60,000 bases of DNA from Tubulanus polymorphus (lineage: Eukaryota > Nemertea > Palaeonemertea > Tubulaniformes > Tubulanidae): positions 8,606,704-8,666,703 of the forward strand of contig NC_134036.1 in the NCBI RefSeq assembly GCF_964204645.1. The letters are read 5' to 3'. This document shows, piece after piece, positions 47,601 through 57,889 of this stretch. Numbering within the stretch: position 1 is the first letter of the stretch; every line of letters starts with the position of its first letter. The notes below the pieces were generated by a model. The model was given only the letters and a program-made list of their open reading frames with translations. It was not told the DNA's origin and did no database searches. A program made the translations under genes and the position numbers.

Positions 47601-49927
47601 TCTGCAGTCCCTTGCTTGATTAACTTCATTTATAGACCATTCTAAGGAAATGAAATGCGGATATTTACTGGTGATTCTTGGATTTTTTGAATGCAACAAT
47701 CGAGAGCAGTGACGGTGTAAAACCAAGGACCGCATATTTTAACCACGCGTCGAAAAATTGCGATTTTCATAGATTTTGAAATATCTAAGTGGTTAATAAA
47801 GCTAGATTTTCCATCGTTATTGTGGTTATGGAGCGTAATTTACAATTTCTGCGTTGAAATTTCTTAGATGTAAAATGGCGCCTAGAAAGTTCACAGAAAG
47901 TTCATAAACTCAAAAAAGTGCATCCTTTAATGCCCAGTGTTCCATATATGACATCAATTTGTTGATTGAAAGCGTACAAGCTACGTTCTGGCCATGGGTC
48001 GTATATGACCCTTTGGGTCGTAGTGGTAAATTTACTTTCATGGAGCGCCACCTGGTGAGTTTTCTACCAACCGACAGGGCTCATATATGGAACATTGGGC
48101 TTTTAAGGTAGCATAGGTGCTATAAAACACAGCTGTCTCACCCACCATCAACAGTTCTTAAATTCATGACCAGCTACTAAGGAGGGTTCATATTTGACCC
48201 GCGGGGCATGTATACTTTAGATACAGTAGTATTGTATTTATTTATTACTCATCACAGTTGGACAAACTGGTCTAAATCTAAATCACCACGATTTATCAGA
48301 TGGTAGTCTATTGAAGAAAGCGTAATAAGTATCGAAAAAGGATAGGTTATAAATTACACGAAGAAGGTTCAATTCCTGGTCAACTACGATTCGACAGCCC
48401 CGAGAAGAAACGTTCTTCTTTCAGGTTTTTCAATAAAAGGATATCCAAATTTGTTTATATTGATGCAATGAGCTTTTATCTAGTTGATTAGTGTATCTGT
48501 TTAAAAAAGACAAATTATCGATCATATTTTGAATATTCATCGTTACATTTGATTATATATTGAGTAATAAGTTCGATCAATTCTACCTGGAAACCAAAGC
48601 GTTCGATCTGTTACTTATACAACGATGTAGGCAATAATCGACCGGTCGAAATTCCAGTGCCAAAAATCCACCAAATTTGATTTCACAACAAAATCTGACA
48701 AAATATATCAATATTATTAAGTTGAAAAAATCTTTTTCGTGAATGCAAAATTATATGGCGTCGGTCATTATATTCATCTCGGATAATCTGTGAATTGATA
48801 CAAGCTACATACGACATATTTTTTTTTTACCTGCTAAGCGCCACACAGGGCATTATAGGTGGGTTCGATGTTTCTTTTGCCCAATGGGGGAGAGACCAGA
48901 GAAGAACCTTCGACCAAGAAACTCTGTCGCCACCAGGGTTTGACCCCATAAAGCCTGGATTGACGAGACCAGCGACCGGCGACTTAACCCACTCGGCCAC
49001 TGCGCCTCTCTCGACATAACGACAAAACGACATAATTCTGTGACTTTAGGCAAGTAACGTTCAAGCTACATGCATTAAGAATGATATTATCGTAAGTTTG
49101 AAAAAAGAAATAAACGTTTAAAGTAACGATAGAATATCTGTATACAAATGTATTCCTAAATCTTGACGTATAACGTATTATCTACGTAGTTTTTCACTCT
49201 AGTTTGATTGAAAACTGAATTTGGAGGATTTGTACCAAGTGGACTGGGGTGGGGGTATTTACCGGGGGATTTTAATTTGTCGGATTGTTACCTGTTACCC
49301 ATTCACAATCGGAACACGGTTCCGTAGTTGCCGTATTAGCGATAAAACACCAGGCTCCGAGCGGTCCTTTGTCAGGGTTCCTGCAATAATTCGACGCAGT
49401 TTCCTTGTCTTCCAGCATGTCGTAATAGCCTTCCATGAGAGGTTGTCCATATTTCCAGGGATGACACGTTTTACCAGACCGCGTTCGATTCACAGTTCCT
49501 CTGTAATCATTACCATAAGCGGGGATACTACTGCAGTCTAAAATAAAAAGAAATATCCAATATAGTGGGAAGGACGTAGGGACGGAGGGAGGGAGGGAAG
49601 GAGGGAGGGAAGGAGGGAGGGAGGGAGGGAGGGAGGCAGGCAGGGAGGCAGGGAGGGAGGCAGGCAGGGAGGCAGGCAGGGAGAAAGGGAGGGAGGATGG
49701 GAGGAAGGAAGGGAGGGAGAAAGGGAGGGAGGGAGGATGGGAGGGAGGAAGGGAGGGAGAAAGGGGAGGAAGGGAAGATATCTTGTTTGAATTCAGTGCT
49801 TTACTGAGGTCATTGAACACTAACTGATATTTGACAAGACGATTAGAATTCAAATCTGTAGATCATTCTTACCGGCACTCAGGAAATAAACCAGTAACAA
49901 AACGAACGAATATCTCATGTAAGTCAT
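29588..49927 (-). CDS. Host gene: secreted two-kringle, two-GON, EGF-like protein (14 exons plus a possible terminal exon)
   Basis: Predicted coding exons (minus strand): 49,873-49,927; 49,292-49,537; 46,821-47,057; 45,740-46,005; 41,910-42,086; 41,370-41,492; 41,151-41,311; 40,298-40,613; 38,604-38,762; 37,030-37,171; 36,363-36,488; 34,956-35,012; 33,236-33,361; 31,985-32,107. Every junction has AG/GT and the phases chain without a break (1,1,1,0,0,0,2,0,0,1,1,1,1,1), giving about 771 codons. A terminal exon at 29,604 is possible: direct splicing gives a stop (TAG) at 29,588-29,590. Product: an extracellular modular protein, probably matrix- or protease-associated. The GON domain is known from the C-terminus of ADAMTS GON-1-type proteases, but no protease domain is here. 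Regulation is not visible. Confidence 0.8.
30084..30820. repeat. ~123-bp minisatellite, about six units
   Basis: The unit runs from GACCGGGCCTTGATCAGCGTTACGA through a GAGGGAGGGAGG tract and GTCAGTGTGCCGG to GGTTGTTCGAAAAACGACTAAGTGCT. GC-rich, within the 3' region of the host gene. Confidence 0.9.
31985..32107 (-). CDS. Exon 14: EGF-like domain
   Basis: 41 codons, phase 1-1: [23 protein letters not shown] and HCQS. Donor GTAAGC. Reading through gives a stop near 31,945. Confidence 0.7.
32343..32672. mobile_element. Fold-back MITE in the host intron, ~150-bp inverted arms
   Basis: The arms begin AATCACCCTCGCTTGCCAGG and end at CTATATATCTAGCCAAT on both sides. No coding inside. Confidence 0.85.
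33236..33361 (-). CDS. Exon 13: EGF-like domain
   Basis: 42 codons, phase 1-1 with donor [20 protein letters not shown]...[13 protein letters not shown]...ENKCH. Same size and phase as exon 11. Reading through the donor would end at 33,196-33,198. Confidence 0.8.
33690..33925. repeat. Interspersed repeat, copy 1 (copy 2 at 47,940-48,215)
   Basis: Both copies share CAGTGTTCCATAT, AACATTGGGCTT, CAACAGTTCT-like and GACCAGCTA-like blocks in the same order. The phrase GTTCCATAT recurs in inverted form inside the copy. Confidence 0.65.
34196..34390. mobile_element. Short TIR element carrying GGATCGAG...GGATTACC repeats
   Basis: Inverted ends contain CATACCGACAAACC and its complement. Inside are ~55-base direct repeats (GTGGCTAGGATCGAGGGA...GTGGATTACCC), the same unit as at 35,602-35,845. 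Confidence 0.6.
34956..35012 (-). CDS. Exon 12: short EGF-like fragment
   Basis: Only 57 bases, phase 1-1, encoding [17 protein letters not shown]: the last loop of an EGF-like module without its first part. Good acceptor and GTAAGT donor. Confidence 0.65.
35475..36175. mobile_element. Larger TIR element with TTGTCGA hairpin arms and tandem core
   Basis: Both ends hold CATTGTCGAAGAAATTT/TTCGACAAT hairpin units in opposite order (35,475-35,580 and 35,985-36,175). The core has about five ~55-bp units (GTGGCTGGGATCGAG...GATTACC) at 35,602-35,845. It resembles TIR elements with a tandem-repeat core. Confidence 0.65.
36363..36488 (-). CDS. Exon 11: EGF-like domain
   Basis: A 42-codon, phase 1-1 exon: [25 protein letters not shown] and KCIG, a six-cysteine EGF-like module (calcium-binding type start, VDxC). 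Confidence 0.85.
36721..36956. mobile_element. MITE with ~53-bp inverted ends
   Basis: The left end has CGGCTGCGGTCAGAACCAAA and the right end its complement with few changes. No coding. Confidence 0.8.
37030..37171 (-). CDS. Exon 10: end of GON domain 2
   Basis: Phase 0 in, phase 1 out. W...SCVDG...[15 protein letters not shown]; its cysteine and FP/YP spacing parallels exon 6. Confidence 0.75.
38604..38762 (-). CDS. Exon 9: second half of GON domain 2
   Basis: A 53-codon, phase 0-0 exon with LGIVQFKSI and [14 protein letters not shown], matching the exon 5 core ([10 protein letters not shown]-like), which shows that the GON exon set was duplicated. Confidence 0.85.
38800..38960 (-). mobile_element. 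tRNA-derived SINE fragment
   Basis: The minus strand reads GCGCTATCGGTCTACTGATTAGC (box A-like) and CAGGTTCGATCACCGG (box B), spaced about as in a tRNA gene. It lies in the intron upstream of exon 9. Confidence 0.55.
39620..39982. mobile_element. MITE with ~60-bp inverted ends
   Basis: TGCTCTCCGTGCGACG and TTTCGTTAATAATC appear in both arms in opposite orientation. Confidence 0.75.
40298..40613 (-). CDS. Exon 8: first half of GON domain 2
   Basis: A 105-codon exon. [26 protein letters not shown] and VEYLTLESG...NNYS match the start of GON domains closely. An intronic hexamer repeat lies immediately upstream. Confidence 0.9.
40675..41135. repeat. GGGACA/GAGACA hexamer microsatellite
   Basis: About 460 bases of imperfect RGGACA/GAGACA repeats lying between exons 7 and 8. 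It creates long spurious open frames (MDRDRD- and LSLSLS-type). Confidence 0.95.
41151..41492 (-). CDS. Exons 6 and 7: end of GON 1 and linker
   Basis: Exon 6 (41,370-41,492) gives a WVGSS...LCQQSP...YPVYCDN stretch, phase 0-0. Exon 7 (41,151-41,311) gives [19 protein letters not shown] and AYVGGS, leaving in phase 2. I do not recognise exon 7; no known domain is claimed. The acceptor of exon 6 has a weak pyrimidine tract. Confidence 0.6.
41630..41775. repeat. TGGTA/TGGCG pentamer microsatellite
   Basis: A run of GGTAT changes to GGCGT and back. All three frames are open and non-coding. Confidence 0.95.
41910..42086 (-). CDS. Exon 5: second half of GON domain 1
   Basis: A 59-codon, phase 0-0 exon containing [13 protein letters not shown]...[11 protein letters not shown] and [12 protein letters not shown]. 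The G-F/Y-x-I-x-L-x-GT-x-F core is typical of GON. Confidence 0.8.
43020..43525 (+). mobile_element. LINE 3' end (non-LTR retrotransposon fragment)
   Basis: The short frame ending at 43,226 ([36 protein letters not shown]) matches the C-terminal pattern of CR1/L2-type reverse transcriptases. It is followed by ~270 bases of non-coding sequence and a TTCAATTCAA tail. Confidence 0.55.
43650..43760 (+). mobile_element. Possible tRNA-derived SINE head
   Basis: A box B-like TTGGTTCGATCCCC lies near 43,708. Box A is weak. It leads into the hairpin array. Confidence 0.35.
43925..44415. repeat. 75-bp hairpin satellite with alternating variants
   Basis: Units of about 75 bases, in alternating A and B types (150-bp higher order). 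Each holds ATCCAATGTGTTTGGAT, GTCCAATGTGTTTGGAC and GCCCACTGTGCGCGGGC: short hairpins sharing a TGTGT/TGTGC loop. The unit length is a multiple of three, so long minus-strand frames arise (43,758-44,531). Confidence 0.9.
45740..46005 (-). CDS. Exon 4: first half of GON domain 1
   Basis: Enters in phase 1, leaves in phase 0. Shows [23 protein letters not shown] and [11 protein letters not shown], the GON pattern of a DG-Y strand, VYC and EYL. Confidence 0.8.
46083..46601. mobile_element. Tc1/mariner-like MITE, TA target duplication
   Basis: The right end reads CAGGGTGTCTCAAAAA on its own strand and the left end CAGAGGTTGTCTCTGAAAA. TA flanks both sides (46,081-46,082; 46,602-46,603). ~100-bp inverted arms, no coding. 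Confidence 0.75.
46821..47057 (-). CDS. Exon 3: kringle domain 2
   Basis: A 79-codon, phase 1-1 exon with [24 protein letters not shown] and GAWCY. It shares [11 protein letters not shown] with kringle 1, so the two arose by exon duplication. Confidence 0.9.
47940..48215. repeat. Interspersed repeat, copy 2
   Basis: Relative of 33,690-33,925; see that entry. It contains ATATATGGAACATTGGGCTT inverted relative to its own start. Confidence 0.65.
48822..49020 (-). mobile_element. tRNA-derived SINE
   Basis: The minus strand begins GGCGCAGTGGCCGAGTGGGTTAAG (box A of a Leu/Ser-type tRNA) and continues to GGGGTCAAACCCTGG (box B). A ~120-base body ends in an A-rich tail at 48,822-48,831. Confidence 0.8.
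49292..49537 (-). CDS. Exon 2: kringle domain 1
   Basis: An 82-codon, phase 1-1 exon. Shows [24 protein letters not shown] and GAWCF, the kringle signature, with paired cysteines near both ends. Donor GTAACA. Kringles bind proteins or lipids in secreted proteins. Confidence 0.9.
49560..49780. repeat. GGGAGGGA purine tract in intron 1
   Basis: About 220 bases, almost wholly purine on the plus strand, capable of triplex or quadruplex structure. Confidence 0.95.
49873..49927 (-). CDS. Exon 1: signal peptide
   Basis: ATG at 49,925-49,927, with a second ATG three codons on. A short polar start is followed by [12 protein letters not shown], a typical hydrophobic core, then donor GTAAGA in phase 1. 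Placement directly ahead of a kringle exon in matching phase supports it. The 5' UTR is not defined. Confidence 0.75.
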
Positions 49928-50945
49928 CTAGAATTAGATAAACATTATACGTACATTTGTGAGGTGATAAGTTCAGCATTTTATCGAGATTGGTTAATAG
50001 TTTATAGATTTCAGACAGATCGTTGTAGTTTCTAGATTTGCGATATCGAACTAATAAATAATCATGATCTTTTTGGTTTCTAGATCCCCAATATATAAGA
50101 CTTATATATACGACATATTATATATATTCCGAATAATTTATTCCGATTTAATGTTTACGAGACAGATCTCTGAAGTTTCTAGAGCCCCGAAGTCGGACTG
50201 AGATCTACGAGGCAAATCGCTTTAGCTTCTACATCCCCGACATCAGACCAATATCGACGATGAAAGTGTTAATTATGATAATCGACACCTTGTATTGTCA
50301 GTTGCTTTCAACATAATTGCCGAGTAACACCGACTAAGACCGGATAGCCAGCATTAGCGAAAAACGGGGTGTCACATAAATAATCGCAAAACATCTTCTC
50401 TTGTCGACACTTACGAGAATAATGAAATATGATCGCATATTCGCTCTATTCGAAAACAAAACAAAAACCTCTAATATGGGAACTCTTTCTTTTCAACATT
50501 TCAATGGATTTTCGATCATTATACTCTCTTCCGAGGATCTATCACGTCTATTCCTTCGATCATTCTGAGATACCAAATTCCTTTCACTAGAAAAGCATTC
50601 CGAATTAACGCTTTAATTATCAACACGCCAAGAATAAACGCGAAATAAATATTACGCATATAGGACAAGCTGTATAACCACTAGCCTATATCCATTTCCC
50701 CAGTGACATCAACTCCCCCTATGTAGAGGCTACTCGTCCACTATGGAGTATTAGGAGGAAATGACTTTTCGCGGACGAATGGGCACGGAGGCAAGACAGA
50801 TACATATAGGGAGGGTGGGAGGGAGCAAAAAAGCGGATCGCAAGTCAACAGGGGAGGGGAAACGTGAGGGTCCATCCAGCCACAATACGGACTCGTCGTC
50901 CACCGAGTCTTCAGGCAAACTGCGTAGTGTCAGATTATTACACCG

Positions 50946-51984
50946 GTGGTGCTGATGTCACTGAGAAACTTGGCCACTTATAGACAACAAGCTCGAGGGA
51001 TTGTTCAGTTCGTCACAGAAGCACTTGAAACTGAAGAAAAATCAATTGCCTACATGCGGGAAAATGGACTTTTAGCAAGTTCCAAAAATTGCCAAGTGAA
51101 TATATTAAAAAACAAATTGCATTTCTATTTTTCTTTAGTCAATTCCAGTTCTCTGATATCAGTTTCAACACGGTTAAGCCTTCAAAATCACAGTAGATTC
51201 ATTATTTATTTTCAGCACTGTCAACGTGAGATGCGCCTCCAAAAAAAAAAAACAAACGTGGGGACGGCGAAATATGGCATTGTTACGTGGATACGCGACG
51301 GCTCTTTTTTTTCAAAATCAAAAATGAAACTTTCGCAGCTGATGCTTACAGTTTACTGTTTCGGTTTAGATTTGCAACAGTTTGAAGTCATGACATTGCA
51401 ACCGGATACTACAACTATTATGGAATGTTACAGATTGTTACAAGACGTCATGTCTACGGCATTAGTTCAAGCGCCTTTGAAATTCTCCGAACTTGCCACT
51501 GATATGGGTGTGGTCGAAATCTACGAGAGTAAAATTTGGCTAAAAAGCCAAATATCATAGAGGTAGAAGCAGGCAAAATACATGGGTTTTTGGACTTTGT
51601 GAGCGGGGAACAAGATACGTTCATCTGGAAGTTGTTTCGAGACATGACATCCCAACATTAATACCAACAATTGAAAAGACCGTTCCAAAAGGTGCAACTA
51701 TTTTCTCGGACCAATGGTCTTCTTATCATTGTTTAACAGAAAGGGGATACAAACATGACACTTTTAACCATTCGAATGAATTCAAATCCAAAACGGGCGT
51801 CTGTACCAATAGTATTGAAGGGTCCTTAGTGAAACACAAAATATAAGAAAGAAAGGGGGTAGTGGCAACAATGCTTCCATTTTATTTAGACGAATTTATG
51901 TATAGACATCGGTATGGTCATTCAAATGGGGACGTTTTCTATGTACTAATATCTGATATCACCAAGCAGTATAACTTTTCATAA
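50946..51984 (+). pseudogene. Merlin (IS1595/ISXO2-like) DDE transposase, disrupted
   Basis: N-terminal part: HCQREMRLQ and a DGSFFSKSKMKLSQL segment. Catalytic part: EIYES (the first Asp is Tyr), TWVFGLCERGTRYVHLEVVSR-type beta strands, TIFSDQWSSYHCL (second Asp), FNHSNEF, TNSIEG (third position) and LPFYLDEFMYRHRYG. This matches the ISXO2-like domain. The frame shifts near 51,565 and a TAA lies near 51,845. With the first Asp lost it cannot be active. Terminal repeats were not located. Confidence 0.85.
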
Positions 51985-52132
51985 AAGATTCTGAAATTCT
52001 GACTGTGAATAAAATAATTGTTCGATGTTTCCAGGATTACTTATCGTTGTCTTCGTGTTTCCATATGAATTTTCATAAAAGGTTTCTACATATATAGTTA
52101 TACCCATATAAATAGGGTATGGCCAATTCTCT

Positions 52133-52515
52133 GTGTACAGTAACAGGTTGTCTTCTAGTAAGAAACTTGACCAGAAATGTGTAGAACAAGTCTACCAAAC
52201 AACCTACAGATTGAAGTTACCATGGCAAGAAGTTTTCAAAAAGGATATGGCAACATGGCTTCAAACGTTTGAAGAAGTGCACAACATCCCACGAGACATA
52301 GTTTCAGCTTGCCTTCTGGCTTTATGTGGGAGCATGGCAAGCCCAACGACGAAAATATGCGCTGGACAAATAAATACCACGTTAAATAACTACTTCGTAA
52401 CTATGTGCGACCCCGGCGGTGGTAAACATTCCAGCACTCATCGATGTCAATTCCCTGAGAGCAGCCTTGTCTCTACTAAATGTAATGAATCAACAAAAGA
52501 TTTTGTTCATTTCCG
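52133..52515 (+). pseudogene. Fragment with P-loop-like motif (possible DUF3987-type protein)
   Basis: An exon-like stretch with LPWQEVFKKDMATWLQ, a helical region and CDPGGGKHSSTH, which resembles a Walker A loop; it ends at a GTAAGT donor. I recall similar helicase/primase-like proteins in mobile DNA of invertebrates. The Merlin element next to it is probably unrelated. No later exon was confirmed. Confidence 0.35.
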
Positions 52516-53197
52516 TAAGTATTTCCACTCACTGCTAATAATTATTGGCCAAATTTATTGGTCTTAATTATTGTCAATGGCTATGCCTCTCATAATAATC
52601 GTTTACTTTTATTTCATTATGTCATGAAATACATTAATATAATTTTCTACTATATATTCTTATCGTTTAGGCCGCCACAGCGACATCATGTGATCAAGGA
52701 AAATCGTCATGCCGTATTCCACCAATTAAGTCTTTTAGAGGTCGCATTCTAAGGACTATATGCTACTAACCAGGCCCTTTAGTCGACAGCCGCCAAATAC
52801 AGCGACATACAAAAGGCTCTCTAGTTCAACAAATTATAGGTACGCTATGCTCACTTCAAATTAATAACATGTTATTTTACATTTTACAACAATCGCAATT
52901 AATCTACGCTATCCACATTATTATGTTGACCACAGTATCGTTATTTCGGCGTTTATTTCAATTTCAGTTGAACTACAAGCACAAGCGAGTGCGGGAATCG
53001 GTAAGTATACCGACCGCAAAATGCGCAAGGCTACTCGACACATTGTCTATAAACCGGCACCAGAGACAATGGCACCTGATGCGACGCAGCTTAAAACCCT
53101 TTCCGTGCTGACTAATTAATACCCAATAGTGCTGGAGAAAATGTGAAAATTTGGGAAAATTCCACCCTAGTGTGTTAAATAACGGGAATACCGCAAT

Positions 53198-53366
53198 AGT
53201 GCGTCTACACCGTGGTGCGGTGTATCGTTAGGTACTAATATTTCACTATGTTTGACGGGTGCTGAAATCTTTGTATAGAGATAAAAACTAAAAACTAAAT
53301 ACATCAATACACCGCAGTGCGTTGTACTAGCAAAATCCATACACTGCACTGCGGTGTAGACGCACT
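53198..53366. mobile_element. Small MITE with ~30-bp inverted ends
   Basis: AGTGCGTCTACACCG opens the left arm and its complement closes the right arm. Total ~170 bases. Confidence 0.75.
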
Positions 53367-53519
53367 GAAAGGGTTTTTGAAGTGCCGGAATAAATCAGGA
53401 CACTTATACCGCGAAATCTGGGATACCACCGGGGTGTCTGACCAACTAATAGACTTATGCATAGCTGAACATCCTTACATAGAGCTTCTGAGAGACATAC
53501 TGACTCAGGCAGCGTAAAC

Positions 53520-56500
53520 TGAGGCCGAAACTGATAACAACGATGACGATGATAACTAAATTTTATTGTGTCATAATTTCTTATAGAAAACCTAATACAT
53601 TAATACGTTGTTTATTTACTTCTCTTGTTTGTATGTGTTTTGTGGTCACCCGTCAACCTGTCAACCCACGATCCTTGTACATAAATTGGCTACAACATTG
53701 CATCGTGTTATCCGTCGATCTTCAACCAGCGGGTGAAATATGCACTCTATCATCTCTCCAATGGGCCAACCAACAAACAACCAACAGTAGTCAACTGTCA
53801 CTAGTCGTCGGTCAACCTGTACAAGAACTGTTCCTTCACTGCGCATTAATACCAAATTATCAATGTATTCATGCGCCAATGTATTAATGCGCTGATACAT
53901 TAACCGCACAACTTATTAACTCTACGCCAAGGCACTATACTATGCTATATCCGACTTGGGCCCATCTGAGCTCCGACGAAGATGTACGTTTTGACGAAGT
54001 GAAAGACCAAGAATGGGGAATCCGCTGGCAATCTTAACAAATATAGGGGATATTTGCAAAATCACATGGATTTTCGTGCAGAAAGTACGTACTATAAACA
54101 TTAACCCCCCCCCCCCTTGGAAAGGTATGTACGCTTTGATGTTTTTTCCACAATGGCTATAGGCCTACTTTTTATTCTCCTATCTTCGTTTGAACTACCA
54201 CTTTCATCGTCATCGTCAAGTTTGCGTCCAAAAACTCTACAAGGTCCACGTGATTAAAACACTATTTTCTACACCCCTTATATTATCTGCGCTATTCTAT
54301 GAAATAAGTGTTGAATTGAAGTAACATTAAATAATAAAAATGATTATAGTAATTTGCATAGCACAGTTTTCCAAGTAAAAAAATCAAAGGCGCTTTTCCA
54401 GAAGATTGGTTAAAATGAGCACAGAACAGTTTGTTTTTTATGAAAATATTGAACTCAGTAAGTGACATATTAAACAGAGTTTGCCGATAGTCGATGCGAT
54501 ATTGATAACAATGACAACAGTGCTACCAGCTGGCGACATCAATGACATAACATTAATAATGCAAGTTTTTAAGACTATCACAAAACAGGCCATCCGAACC
54601 TACTTCTGACACTTCATCTTTTGCACGTCGAGCTTTCCGACGTCTAGCTGTTTGAATAAATCAAACCTGCACAATTTGTGTCATCTCAATCTGGAGCAAC
54701 ATTTGGCCACGTATATTTCGTCATTTCAAATTATTATTTTCGAAATATACAAAGATTGTCTACCGACCCAATTTTAACATTTTGGTGAAATAACCTTTTT
54801 CAAAAATATATACGCAACTGAGCGACATCAAAACTCTCCATTCTAATAGATATGTGTTTCTTTTTAGTAAAATCGTGTGATGTCGGCACCGAAATCGACA
54901 TCACAAAAAAATGGTTTATTACATCGGATTAAACAATTTGTTTCCGGAAGTGGTACATTTGTGCTCAGAGAACTTTGCTAATCAGACATTGATGGCGACC
55001 TTGGATTGTAAAATTCCAGGAATTGTGTGCGATCTATATTCTATAGGCCTATTCAAGATTTCGATGTTTTTATTTTCATAAACAGTTTCCAAGTTTGAAA
55101 TATGTTCAAAATGTAGTATCTTATAGTGTAGTGTACAGAAAAAAATCCTCAACCATTTATAACTGTGCTAGCTCCTAATCATATTTTTCAATGGAAATTT
55201 GGTCCTGTAAAAATTATTTACGGTTACCAACCCATTGTCCCATTTTTCTATAAAGAGAAAAGAATCCTACCTACATAGAGATTTTGAGAAATATTATTTT
55301 TCGATGTGACCTAAAGGACATCTCAAAAGCAACTGTTGTGCGACTAGTTTTTCCCAGAGGGGCGCCTTTAAACTGTTAAATAATCTCTATGCGCCATAAA
55401 ACAATTCTTCGTTATAATTAAAAAAAATTGTTATCATAATTATTATTGAAATTATTATCATCAAGCGAAATGTTAACAAGTAACAATAATAACAATATCT
55501 TCAAGACCGATAGAGCTTACCTTTAACCCGATCTTAACAAGTCGATATACTGAAGATGAAATAAATCTCGAAGCAAATTTGGGCGCCTTTGAGTGACTAC
55601 CTCGAAAGGTGCCTACCAATGACAACTTCGAAAGCTGACGCATTAATTCCATTCACTGGGAACTAATCGTTACTTTCAACTCGAAGCGAAGTTTAGAATT
55701 CGCTCAATTCACGCAGAAGCATCTTCAATAATATCATTGATCGGCAATTTCTGATAGTTCTCCAAAGGTTCATCGAGCAATCTTTTCTAGTTCACCTGGT
55801 AACAGCTGATACGAGATCATCACAGTTTCGATTAGTCAATTCTGTTGTTTCATACACATATAAATTGTGTTAATACAACTTGAATACAATTGTAATTTCA
55901 ATTGGCTTCTTTTTTCAAAATTTATTAGAAAATATCTATATTCATTCATTTCCAATTCGATTAAAAACTCGATTGAAAATGTTTATAATAATGATGATAA
56001 TATTTATTTCGCCATGCACATATGCAGTATAAATGATGTATAGATTATAAACAATTCTTTGATCGGCAATATCTGATATCTAGAAGTTCATCGAGCAATC
56101 TGTTCCACTTCTATAAGTTTCCATAAGTTCACCTCCAGTTCTCCTGGTAACAGCTGATACGAGATAACCACAGTTTTGATTACCTAGTCAATTATGTTGT
56201 TTCATATACATGTGATCAATTGCCTCTAAAGATGACTTCTCCAAAAAATAAGCTAACAACTAGGCAATCTCATGGGATCTGCTGACAACTATACTGGTGG
56301 CTGCCAAAATTCGAACTCTCTCCCTCTCTACTCTCTCCCTCTACCAAGTTTCAACCACGTGATCTCTCCCTACCAAATTTAGTATGGTTTCTACAGAATC
56401 TGCAGCCGCCATCAACCACTCTCCGACTAGAAATATATTTCCAACCACCAACACTGCATACCAAGTTTCTGAATCATGTTTTCTGAACTATTCCTTTAGA

Positions 56501-57889
56501 CTAAGCTATTTACATTTCCTGTTTGCTTCGTTAAAACCAACTCTTCACGTTAAATCATTATTTTTATTTGTTTCCCCGGACGTTATTAATATTCATATCA
56601 TTATTTGATTAACCCTAGTCAACTATCACATGAATCGTGGTAAAACAACTTGAATACAATTGTAATTTCAAGTGGATCTTTATCAAATTTAATAAATAAT
56701 ACATGTGGTTGCATTCATTTATAATTCGAATAAAAACTCGATTGAAAATGTTTACGGGTGATTAAACTACTTCCTAGAGGAATACAAGTGACATTAACTA
56801 ACAACTGGTTTTCGGTTTGGGTTGGACCCCTCCCTCATCAATTGTTGAGCCCTGTTACTGGGGACCCTTGGCTTTTGTTATATTTGATAGAAACAATCTA
56901 TTGATATTTTTTGCTGACTTTACGCGCATATTTTTAAATGTCGATATGGTTTATAAAACCTACTGGTAGCAATCCGATGCTGGATCTCTTGTATATTTCT
57001 CAAAAAAAGAAATATGGTTAAATTTCTGAAATTCATCAATTTCCCCTCGACAAGACTTTCCCACTTTCTTCTGTTCGCATCAATTTCTGGATGCAGGAGA
57101 CTAATAATCCTGGAGGCAGTTTCCAAAATAGCTATGTGTGAACAGGACGAGCGCCAACACATCCAGCATGAATGCTAACATATTTTAATCGATTTCAACG
57201 ATGGGGTGATTTCTTAGTCGTGAAATTGCGACGTCTCCTATGCGTCCTTATCATATAATGGAAGTATCTCTGGGTCGATGGTTTTGGCTGCATATGTCTA
57301 TATCCATACTCGGGGAATACCTGCAATTTTTCCATTGCGAAGTTACACTCGATAGCATGAATGAAAATGTACACACTTTTATTTTTATTCAGTATTCTTC
57401 TCGAAGTGGTTATTATTTTTTATTCATTCTTCAAATTTAAAACGATACCAAATTATCACGGTTTGAATAATATCAATTACATTATTTTACAAATTCGTAG
57501 ACAGTACAGTTTTACATTACACACGAGTCTCATCAAAATGTCACTTATTTCTAGCTTTCAATAAACGCCCCCTCGCTATAGATATCTGTACATTTTCAAG
57601 CCTTACTACCCAACGTCCCCCCCCCACCCTATATTATATGAACGTACAAATATGTAATGAAAAGTCTGGCCGTTCATATGTCGAGGGTACGTTTAACAAC
57701 ACTAAATGTCCATGATAATTGTCGCATATATTTCATCTATATTCTATATTCCTTTAATGTTTTTAAATGTTTACGTATAATAGCTCTTCGTTTCAGTTTG
57801 TCTGTGTCGTAATGTGTTAATTGTTGTTCGTCTCGCTGTCATGTCAACCGCTGTCATTCCCGCTTAATCACGATATGAACGTGTGGTTT
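53520..57889. other. Non-coding stretch with partial direct repeats
   Basis: No gene supported. A block beginning GATCGGCAAT and containing CATCGAGCAATCT, CTGGTAACAGCTGATACGAGAT and TTGTTTCATA occurs at ~55,739 and ~56,060. AACTTGAATACAATTGTAATTTCAA occurs at ~55,876 and ~56,647. Confidence 0.6.

Noticed and set aside
48822-49020. Functional tRNA-Leu/Ser gene
   Set aside because: Box A and box B are present, but the acceptor stem does not close and the sequence continues into a SINE body with an A-rich tail.
49272-49853. 193-codon frame with LPPSLPP repeats
   Set aside because: The repeat part is the intronic purine tract; the kringle exon starts at an AG acceptor at 49,537.
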